12,019 bases of DNA from an uncultured Collinsella sp. (lineage in GTDB: Bacteria; Actinomycetota; Coriobacteriia; Coriobacteriales; Coriobacteriaceae), in contig URBP01000066.1 of assembly GCA_900546105.1 (NCBI GenBank), forward strand, positions 1 to 12,019, read 5' to 3'. Below, piece by piece: positions 6,638 through 12,019 of this stretch (position 1 is the stretch's first letter; the number at the start of each line of letters is the position of its first letter). The position numbers and the translations under genes are program-made. Under the pieces are notes generated by a model, which was not told where the DNA came from, made no database searches, and saw nothing but the letters and a program-made list of their open reading frames with translations.

Positions 6638-7801
6638 CTACAGGGTCTCGATAAAGGCAGCGATGCGGGTCTCGATCTGGCCCATATCGCCGTTGCTGTA
6701 ATCGGTCTCGATCTTCATGTACGGAATACCCGCACCCTCGACAGCCTCCTGCATGCGTGCACTCTCCACGTTAAAGGTATGGCACGCCTGTAGCACGCTC
6801 TCTACCACGCCATCGACGTGATACTTCTCGCACATGGCCAGTGTATTTTCCATACGACCGTCGTTGGGCGTCATGACCGAGCAGTTGATGTCCAGGTAGC
6901 GGTCGGCGATGGCGCGCAGGATATCGGGAGCCTCCGGGTCGATCATCATGGCCGCCGTGCGCTCGCCCGAGCAGTCGTCCATGCACACGACCACACCGCC
7001 GTTGGACTCGATGGTGCGACCGATCTTGTTGATCACGCCGCCCACCGGGCAACCGGTGATCAGAATGCGCTTGGCATCTGCCGCGACCGGGCGCTCACCC
7101 GCGTTGTAGGCCTCACGCAGCTTGGCAACCTTTTGCTCCAGCTGCTGCGTATAAGCCTCGATATCAAAGCTGAACGTACCGGCAAACATGGTGCTCATGA
7201 GGTCTACGCCGCTCATGGCCGCAGGCTGGTTGGCCTGGAGGGCAAACATCTCGAGTTGCGCCGCACGCAGACGGTTGCGGCGTCGGACGGCAGCACGTAG
7301 GTCATCGTCGGTAATCGTGATGCCGTAGAAGTTCTCGAGCTCCTCCTTGAGCAGGCGGCACTCCTCGTACCAGCCTTCACGCTCGTAGGCGCGATCGCGA
7401 CCCTGTGGAAGATGCAGAATGTGTGTGCGCTTGAGCTCGTTGAGTAGCTCGTACATCTTCTTCTTGCCGTCGCAGGTGGTCTCGCCGATGATCATGTCGC
7501 TAAAGTACGTAAACGGGCACTTTTGCGAGTAGGCAAAGCCGTACGTCGACTTGATGAGCGGGCAGAGGTTTGCCGGCAGCACCTTCTCGGCCTCGGGAAT
7601 CACCTCGTCGGACGTACCGCACAGAGCCACGCTCGAGGCGCCCGCGGCATCGATAATCTCGAGCGGCGTATAGCTGCACAAAAAGCCGACCAGGCGATTA
7701 CCCGCCTGCTTGTAATCCTTAACGCGAATAAACGCCGCCTTGCGCTGCTCGTTGAACTCCTCAAACGTGCGCGGCAACGGCTGTTCTTCGATGGTTGGCA
7801 T
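6638..7801 (-). CDS. yjiM: YjiM-type double-cubane cluster protein (2-hydroxyacyl-CoA dehydratase subunit D family)
   Basis: This 387-residue iron-sulfur protein belongs to the HgdB/BcrC superfamily. By recall it aligns along its length with E. coli YjiM. Conserved blocks include LPANLCPLIKSTYGFA (75-90), KCPFTYFSDMIIGETTCDGKKKMYELL (94-120), ILITGCPVGG (246-255), VLQACHTFNVES (337-348) and a C-terminal ETDYSNGDMGQIETRI (365-380). Candidate cluster ligands are among Cys42, 61, 80, 95, 110 and 340. In Carboxydothermus a related protein holds an [Fe8S9] double cubane and, with its ATP-dependent reductase, reduces small molecules. No CoA-specific substrate can be deduced here. GAGGGGAG (7810-7817) eight bases upstream selects ATG 7801 over a start at 7828. 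It is the first gene of the selenium block, 114 bases from the preceding gene, and is followed by its activase. The natural substrate is unknown. Confidence 0.9.
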   Translation of the reverse strand: MPTIEEQPLPRTFEEFNEQRKAAFIRVKDYKQAGNRLVGFLCSYTPLEIIDAAGASSVALCGTSDEVIPEAEKVLPANLCPLIKSTYGFAYSQKCPFTYFSDMIIGETTCDGKKKMYELLNELKRTHILHLPQGRDRAYEREGWYEECRLLKEELENFYGITITDDDLRAAVRRRNRLRAAQLEMFALQANQPAAMSGVDLMSTMFAGTFSFDIEAYTQQLEQKVAKLREAYNAGERPVAADAKRILITGCPVGGVINKIGRTIESNGGVVVCMDDCSGERTAAMMIDPEAPDILRAIADRYLDINCSVMTPNDGRMENTLAMCEKYHVDGVVESVLQACHTFNVESARMQEAVEGAGIPYMKIETDYSNGDMGQIETRIAAFIETL

Positions 7802-7879
7802 GACGTTATCTCCCCTCTGATAGGCCACGATCCCGGAAAGCGGAAAATCACTCCGTGTCCAGCGACGAACCTCATGAAT
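7802..7879 (-). promoter_or_regulatory. Leader of the yjiM-selD block; promoter expected but not identifiable
   Basis: These 78 bases lie between the 11-bp hairpin and the yjiM start and end in a strong ribosome binding site. TGGACA is present, but no convincing -10 hexamer lies 16-18 bases after it. Transcription may start here from a non-consensus promoter or come from the upstream genes. Confidence 0.25.
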
Positions 7880-7908
7880 GCCTTGGGGGCAAAGACGGCC
7901 CCCAAGGC
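7880..7908 (-). terminator. Strong hairpin after the dehydratase gene, possible terminator
   Basis: GCCTTGGGGGC and GCCCCCAAGGC form a perfect 11-bp GC-rich stem with a seven-base loop. It lies seven bases after the stop codon of the enolase-superfamily gene on the minus strand. No T-tract follows (ATTCATGAGG), so termination would be weak or protein-assisted. It probably marks the 3' boundary of the transporter/dehydratase unit, or protects its mRNA end. Confidence 0.55.
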
Positions 7909-7915
7909 TTGCAAT

Positions 7916-9100
7916 CTATTTCACTTCTGCCTTTATGCCGTGCTCAAAGGCATATTTGCTGATCTCGTTTCCGATACCCGGTGCATCTGGGATCTCGAAT
8001 CGGCCGTTCACGGGCTGATAGTCATTGACCACCAGACGTTTAACGTAATCGAATCGATTGTAAACGTGATGCTCGTGAATCGTGAAATTGGGAATCACAC
8101 ATTCAAGTTGCAGCGAGGCCGCCGTGAGCAACGGACTCGAGCATACATGGACTTGAACGCCCACGTCGTAGGTGTGAGCCATATCGCAGATCTTCTTACC
8201 CTCGGTGATACCTCCGCAATTTCCCAGATCGGGCTGAATGAGCTGGACGGATCCATTCTCGAAATAGGGAGCATACTGCCAGCGACTGTAGAGGCGCTCC
8301 CCCTGCGAGACGGGCATGTTGATATGGTCGTGCACGTATTTGTTCATCTTGGGATTGGGCGTGCAGGGCTCCTCGAAGTAAAATACATCATAGGGTTCCA
8401 TCAGATGGGCAAGCTGCACGGCACTTTGCGCATCGGTGTTGGAATGATTCTCCACGATGATATCGACATCGGGACCAACGGCCTCGCGCACGGCGGCAAG
8501 ACGGCCGACAACAAGGTTGCGCACCCGGGGCGAGAGCAGTCGAGTCGTGTCCTCATGGGTGAAGTTCACGCCAGGTTTCTCGTCATAGGTGAAAAAGTCG
8601 TACTTGATGCAGTCGTAGCCCTCGGCGAGCGCCAGCTCGGCAGCGTGAACATACTCATCGATCGTACGGAGCGATTCCTTATGGTCGCCCCAGCCAAATT
8701 GAAGCTGGCTCGCATAGCAGCGCAGCGACTCGCGCTGCTTGCCACCCAAAAGGCGCCACACCGGCACACCGAAGGCCTTGCCCTTGATGTCCCACAGGGC
8801 CACATCGATTGCAGATATGGCCGAGAACTCCGTAGGGCCGCCGTTCTGAGCCCAAAACGTCGACTTATAGAGCTTTTCCCAGATCACTTCGTGATCCAGC
8901 GGATCCATCCCGATGATTTTCTGGGCATATTCTTGGATCGCACTCCATGTGCCCTTAGCGCCGGTATTGTAGGCCATCGCCCCCTCGCCGTCACCATAAA
9001 TTCCCTCATCGGTATAGACGCGGCACAAGACCGGGCTCCAATTTGGATTATCCTGCGGATGCTCTTCCAACAGAAGAACATCGACTTTTGTGATTTTCAT
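7916..9100 (-). CDS. Enolase-superfamily acid-sugar dehydratase (mandelate racemase/galactonate dehydratase-like)
   Basis: This 394-residue member of the mandelate racemase/muconate lactonising group is expected to remove water from an acid sugar using Mg2+. The N-terminal capping domain (about 1-125) ends in VPVWRLLGGK, and a TIM barrel follows. Probable metal ligands are Glu217 in IVENHSN, Glu243 in FEEP and Glu268 in GERL. His219 (E-N-H, as D-F-H in galactonate dehydratase) and His318 in VHVCSS, with Asp291 in QPDLGNCGG, match the acid/base residues of the galactonate dehydratase type. The ATG at 9100 has GAGGA seven bases upstream. The gene is last in an ABC importer operon, 27 bases after the permease. 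The importer class usually takes up sulfonates, nitrate or aromatic acids, so the substrate may be an unusual acid and not galactonate. The family call is firm and the substrate is open. Confidence 0.88.
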   Translation of the reverse strand: MKITKVDVLLLEEHPQDNPNWSPVLCRVYTDEGIYGDGEGAMAYNTGAKGTWSAIQEYAQKIIGMDPLDHEVIWEKLYKSTFWAQNGGPTEFSAISAIDVALWDIKGKAFGVPVWRLLGGKQRESLRCYASQLQFGWGDHKESLRTIDEYVHAAELALAEGYDCIKYDFFTYDEKPGVNFTHEDTTRLLSPRVRNLVVGRLAAVREAVGPDVDIIVENHSNTDAQSAVQLAHLMEPYDVFYFEEPCTPNPKMNKYVHDHINMPVSQGERLYSRWQYAPYFENGSVQLIQPDLGNCGGITEGKKICDMAHTYDVGVQVHVCSSPLLTAASLQLECVIPNFTIHEHHVYNRFDYVKRLVVNDYQPVNGRFEIPDAPGIGNEISKYAFEHGIKAEVK

Positions 9101-9127
9101 ACCATGTTCCTCACAAACAAATTGCCA

Positions 9128-9892
9128 TTAATCGATTGTCCAGTTGAGCAAGCGCTCTTTCACGCGTTCAAACAGCTGCATCACAACGACCAGCACGATC
9201 ACCATAAAGATGAAACCTGCCCACGCCTCTGCATACAGGCCGTATTCCGTGTACTTCTTGACGAAGAACCCCATGCCGTATTGGGCACCATACATCTCGG
9301 CATAGACCAGGATCACAAATGAGCCACGCAAGGAGTTGACAAAACCGGCCAGAATCGAGGGGCTCGCGGCAGGCAGAACCACCTTGAAGAGTCGCTTGAA
9401 TCCCGTGAGCCCCAGGACCGCGGCGTTGTCCAGATAGCGCTTATCGATCGTCTGAATGCCCGTGATGGTAGCGAACAGCGTCGACCAGATGGTTCCGAAC
9501 ACGACCAAGAACAACGAGGCAGAACGAAAATCAGGCGCTATCAACAGGGCAAACGGCGACAACAAGATCGACGGGACCACGCTGACGGTGTAGACGACCG
9601 GATGCAACACAGTACGGACCCGCCTATTTGAGCCCAAGGCGATGCCTATGATGAGAGCGATAATGGTGGCAATGATGACGGCGGGAACAAGCAGCTGAAA
9701 CGACGACACCAGGTTAAGCAGCATGACGTCGACATTGGACAGAAAAGCCTCGACGATTTTGGGAATCGGCGGAAACAGCAGTGCATTGAGCAGCTTGAAC
9801 TCGCTGATAACGGCGTAGACCCCGACCATCGCGGCAAAAACCAACGCTGTGATCCAATAATTTTTTATAAACCCGATCAGTTTCTTTGGCAT
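9128..9892 (-). CDS. ABC transporter permease, SsuC/TauC type
   Basis: This is an inner-membrane permease of the NitT/TauT (sulfonate, nitrate, taurine) importer class, 254 residues with about six membrane segments, roughly at 12-30, 60-86, 98-120, 124-145, 180-200 and 222-241. The cytoplasmic EAA loop that contacts the ATPase is visible at about 157-185 (AAVLGLTGFKRLFKVVLPAASPSI). The ATG at 9892 is supported by AAAGG seven bases upstream. An in-frame extension to 10057 overlaps the binding protein gene and reads as low-complexity, so it is rejected. The gene starts ten bases after the binding-protein gene stops, so the two are probably co-translated. Only one permease is present, implying a homodimer. 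The substrate cannot be told from the sequence. Confidence 0.92.
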   Translation of the reverse strand: MPKKLIGFIKNYWITALVFAAMVGVYAVISEFKLLNALLFPPIPKIVEAFLSNVDVMLLNLVSSFQLLVPAVIIATIIALIIGIALGSNRRVRTVLHPVVYTVSVVPSILLSPFALLIAPDFRSASLFLVVFGTIWSTLFATITGIQTIDKRYLDNAAVLGLTGFKRLFKVVLPAASPSILAGFVNSLRGSFVILVYAEMYGAQYGMGFFVKKYTEYGLYAEAWAGFIFMVIVLVVVMQLFERVKERLLNWTID

Positions 9893-9902
9893 ATGAAGAC
9901 CT

Positions 9903-11006
9903 TTATGCGTTGTACTGCTCGAAGAACTCCTGGCGGTTCTTCCACCAGTCGGGGCACTCGTCACCGTGCTCGTCGATGACCTCGTCCAGCGCCTTCTTGT
10001 AGAACGAGATATCGATGTGCTTCTCAATATCGATATTCTTGGCGTCGCCGGACACAAAGTCGATCTGTTTCATAACATCCCACGTCTTGAGAACCTGGTT
10101 GTGAACCGGATCGATCGAAATCTTATAGTGATCGTTCTTAAGATAGGCGGCTACGTAGTCCTCAGAGGTATTGAGCTGCTTGGCCAGAATCGAAACGGAT
10201 TCGTCCTTGTTAGCCTGGAAATACGCCTCGGCACGCAGAAGAGCCTTGAGAAGTAGCTTGACCGTAATGGGATTGTCCTTGACAAAGTCCGTGCGCATGT
10301 TCATGCGGCAGCAACCATAGGCGGGCATAAGTTCATCGGCGTATACGACGATGTCGACATCGTCATTTTGGCTGATGGAGTACAGCATGTCGCCGGACAT
10401 GTATCCATAGTCGGCCTCGCCGGCCACGACCGCCGCCAGACGGTCCGCAGACGTGTCCGTGGTAACCCAAGTGATGTCCTTCATGGGATCGTGCCCGGCC
10501 TCGAGCATCGCATAGCAGATGGGAATCTGGGGCACCTTATGGGCGATGCGCTTTCCGACCAGATCGTCGATTCCATTCCACTTGGTCCCCTTCTTGGCGA
10601 TCAGGTACATGCCCTGCAGCATGTAGCCACCGACGATGGTGAGGTCTTCGCCAGCCGCGATCTGTTGGAGCGGACCCACCGTACCCTGGTTGGAGGTAAC
10701 GTCGACCTTCCCCGACGTAAGGGCCGCCATGGCATCCGTATCGTTAGCGACGGGGTTCTCGGTCACCTCGAGACCATACTCCTCAAAATAGCCCTTGTCC
10801 TGCGCGAGCGTGACAAAGATATTGCCGCTGTTGGCGCGGCCCCAGCTGATCTGGGAGACCTCGGGCTTTTCGGCAGACGATGATTTTTCCTTGGAAGAGC
10901 CCGTGTCGCCCGAGGCGCCACAGCCCGACAGAGTCGCAGACGAGACGATAAGGCCCAATCCCGCGAACAGGCTACGGCGGCTCAACGGCTGGTTAATGGA
11001 TGTCAT
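9903..11006 (-). CDS. ABC transporter substrate-binding lipoprotein, NMT1/SsuA-like
   Basis: This 367-residue extracytoplasmic binding protein captures the substrate for the importer. Its N-terminus has a twin-arginine stretch (SRRSLFAG, residues 9-16), a hydrophobic core and a lipobox LSGC with the lipid-carrying Cys29, followed by a Ser/Lys-rich linker. It is thus a membrane-anchored lipoprotein, possibly Tat-exported. The mature part resembles the NMT1/SsuA family: ISWGRANSGNIFVTLAQDKGYFEEYGLEV early, an AALTSGKVDV stretch, and the IDDLVGKRIAHK region. The ATG at 11006 is chosen because it gives a normal signal peptide and has AAAGGA about nine bases upstream. An extension to 11030 is possible but unneeded. 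It lies between the ATPase gene (51-base gap) and the permease gene. The ligand is unknown. Sulfonates, nitrate, pyrimidine-like compounds and aromatic acids are all handled by this family. Confidence 0.9.
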   Translation of the reverse strand: MTSINQPLSRRSLFAGLGLIVSSATLSGCGASGDTGSSKEKSSSAEKPEVSQISWGRANSGNIFVTLAQDKGYFEEYGLEVTENPVANDTDAMAALTSGKVDVTSNQGTVGPLQQIAAGEDLTIVGGYMLQGMYLIAKKGTKWNGIDDLVGKRIAHKVPQIPICYAMLEAGHDPMKDITWVTTDTSADRLAAVVAGEADYGYMSGDMLYSISQNDDVDIVVYADELMPAYGCCRMNMRTDFVKDNPITVKLLLKALLRAEAYFQANKDESVSILAKQLNTSEDYVAAYLKNDHYKISIDPVHNQVLKTWDVMKQIDFVSGDAKNIDIEKHIDISFYKKALDEVIDEHGDECPDWWKNRQEFFEQYNA

Positions 11007-11057
11007 GGAACGTTTTCCTTTCTCTTGCATGACGTATTCGTTCCTATATACAGCGGG

Positions 11058-11846
11058 CTAATCAATACGCCCGTTGATATCCAAATTCATATGACGGATC
11101 AGATCGTTGCGAAGACCCATGAGCACGGAACTCTCGAACAGCCCTTCGCGGGATCTATGCTGATCCGGGTCTATACGGCACTCATAGATGGCGTGGGCGG
11201 GCGACTGACCGAACACGATGATTCTCGAAGCAAGCAACAATGCCTCATCCACGTCATGAGTCACAAAGAACACCGTCTTCCTTTGCTCCTGCCTGTTCCA
11301 CAGTTCCAAAAGAAGGTCCTGCAGACGAGCGCGGGTGACGGCATCGAGTGCGCCGAATGGCTCGTCCATGAGCATGACGGGCGAATCCATTCCAAACGCG
11401 CGGGCGATGGCACAACGCTGCTTCATACCGCCCGACAGCTCCTTGGGCAGCTTATCGAACACGTCGGGCGACAATCCCACGGCCTCCAGCATCTCGAGTG
11501 CCTTGGCCTTCAGCTCCGCCTTGTCCGTATCGGGAAACTTCTGCTTCAGGGCGAGCACGATATTCTTGCCTGCTGTCATCCAGGGAAAAAGCCCGTAATC
11601 TTGAAACACCACCGCGCGATCGGGGCCGGCGCCCTTAATGGTCTCTCCGAACATGGAGATCGATCCTCCCGTTGGAGTCTCGAGTCCGGCCAAAAGCCTC
11701 AGAAACGTCGACTTGCCGCAACCGGATTGCCCGAGGATGCAGACGAATTCGCCTTCATCGACCCGCATGGAAACATCCTCAAGAATCGTTTTTTCAGAGC
11801 CGGGATACGTGAATTTGAGCTGGTCAACTTGAACCGCAGGGTGCAT
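11058..11846 (-). CDS. ABC transporter ATP-binding protein, SsuB/TauB type
   Basis: This is the ATPase subunit of the importer, 262 residues. It shows Walker A GQSGCGKST (39-47), Q-loop Gln82 in VFQDYGLFPW, the ABC signature LSGGMKQR (137-144), Walker B VMLMDEP (157-163), the D-loop GALD, and the switch histidine His197 in FVTHDVDEAL. The FQDYGLFPWMT and HDVDEA forms are typical of the nitrate/sulfonate/taurine group. The ATG at 11846 has AAAGGA about 11 bases upstream. It is the first gene of the operon, followed by the binding protein, permease and dehydratase. The C-terminal tail after residue 215 (IYECRIDPDQHRSR) is ordinary for the family. Confidence 0.93.
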   Translation of the reverse strand: MHPAVQVDQLKFTYPGSEKTILEDVSMRVDEGEFVCILGQSGCGKSTFLRLLAGLETPTGGSISMFGETIKGAGPDRAVVFQDYGLFPWMTAGKNIVLALKQKFPDTDKAELKAKALEMLEAVGLSPDVFDKLPKELSGGMKQRCAIARAFGMDSPVMLMDEPFGALDAVTRARLQDLLLELWNRQEQRKTVFFVTHDVDEALLLASRIIVFGQSPAHAIYECRIDPDQHRSREGLFESSVLMGLRNDLIRHMNLDINGRID

Positions 11847-11879
11847 AGACTCGATAATCCTTTCGCTGTAGCTGCCTTG

Positions 11880-11900
11880 CCCGCGATGTGCTTCCGCGGG
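11880..11900 (-). other. GC hairpin in the importer leader
   Basis: CCCGCG and CGCGGG form a perfect 6-bp stem around a nine-base loop, just downstream of the possible -10 and about 34 bases before the ATPase start. It would fold in the 5' untranslated RNA. No T-tract follows it, so it is not a clear attenuator. Confidence 0.4.
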
Positions 11901-11908
11901 ACTATAGA

Positions 11909-11943
11909 CCTATCTATTCAGTAGGTTTATTTAACGTAATAAA
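11909..11943. repeat. Two inverted repeats in the AT-rich promoter island
   Basis: CCTA-9-TAGG (11909-11925) and TTTATT-6-AATAAA (11926-11943) lie back to back. Both have perfect arms and sit where a repressor or activator of the importer operon could bind. I do not recognise the motif of a named regulator. Confidence 0.4.
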
Positions 11944-11983
11944 GCGCTCACCTTCGTGAAATCGTAGGCAAGGAGCGCGCAGG

Positions 11984-12017
11984 TCGCGCGGCCCCCTCGG
12001 CGAGTGGTGCCGCGCGA
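11984..12017. repeat. Nine-base-pair inverted repeat at the window edge
   Basis: TCGCGCGGC and GCCGCGCGA are perfect complements separated by 16 bases. The stem is very GC-rich with no T-run on the minus side. On the plus side the window ends, so a terminator of a plus-strand neighbour cannot be judged. Confidence 0.4.
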
Positions 12018-12019
12018 TC

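Larger units (their letters stand above)
11847..12019 (-). promoter_or_regulatory. Leader and promoter region of the importer operon
   Basis: These 173 bases hold no gene. A locally AT-rich island (about 11901-11943) stands out from GC-rich flanks and is the likely promoter. TATAGT (minus strand, 11906-11901) is a possible -10, though no good -35 is seen. Inverted repeats within and around it are listed separately. The distal end (11941-12019) is GC-rich and structured and may belong to a neighbour outside the window. Confidence 0.5.

Noticed and set aside
5823..7801. A complete 2-hydroxyacyl-CoA dehydratase for amino acid fermentation
   Set aside because: That enzyme needs two different large subunits plus CoA-transferase. 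Only one large subunit, of the YjiM type, is present with the activase.
7523..9322. 599-codon open frame on the plus strand
   Set aside because: It lies antisense to the dehydratase and yjiM genes, has no recognisable domain, and the minus-strand proteins have full family motifs. It reflects GC-rich codon bias.
11941..12019. tRNA or other structured RNA gene at the window edge
   Set aside because: Several stems can be drawn, but no cloverleaf, anticodon arm or TTCGA-type loop is visible, and the region is cut by the window end.

Overview
The window is a densely coded, GC-rich stretch with twelve protein genes, all on the minus strand. An oxygen-sensitive double-cubane type dehydratase/reductase with its ATP-driven activator, plus selenium genes including a UGA-recoded selD, points to a strictly anaerobic bacterium. 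Base composition and protein style suggest an anaerobic actinobacterium of the Coriobacteriia (Collinsella-like). That assignment is an inference and was not tested against any database.

In transcription order (high to low coordinates), the first block (about 11846 to 7916) is a NitT/TauT/Ssu-type ABC importer: ATPase, lipoprotein binding protein, then permease. It is followed by an enolase-superfamily acid-sugar dehydratase. These four genes look like one uptake-and-dehydration operon. Its leader (11847-12019) holds several inverted repeats, and an 11-bp hairpin lies just after its last gene.

The second block (7801 to 1454) is tightly packed: a YjiM-type double-cubane-cluster protein, its YjiL-type ATP-dependent activase, a GT4-type glycosyltransferase, selD, yedF, a DUF3343 protein and an EF2568-type cysteine desulfurase. 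The block ends in a clear rho-independent terminator (1406-1439). Its central feature is that selD is interrupted by an in-frame TGA at codon 17, exactly at the catalytic Cys/Sec position. A perfect 8-bp hairpin follows at bacterial-SECIS distance, so the gene almost certainly encodes a selenoprotein of 349 residues. A standard gene caller would truncate it by 20 residues and lose the catalytic Sec17 and Lys20.

The likely flow is this: the desulfurase, DUF3343 and YedF mobilise and carry reduced selenium, and SelD makes selenophosphate. The glycosyltransferase (whose gene overlaps selD) and the YjiM/YjiL pair are either extra users of that selenium or are co-regulated with it. This grouping is the best candidate for an undescribed system here. 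The last gene, brnQ, encodes a branched-chain amino acid transporter. It lies beyond the terminator and is probably a separate unit. No mobile elements, CRISPR arrays, tRNA or rRNA genes were seen, and no gene-free stretch exceeds 300 bases.
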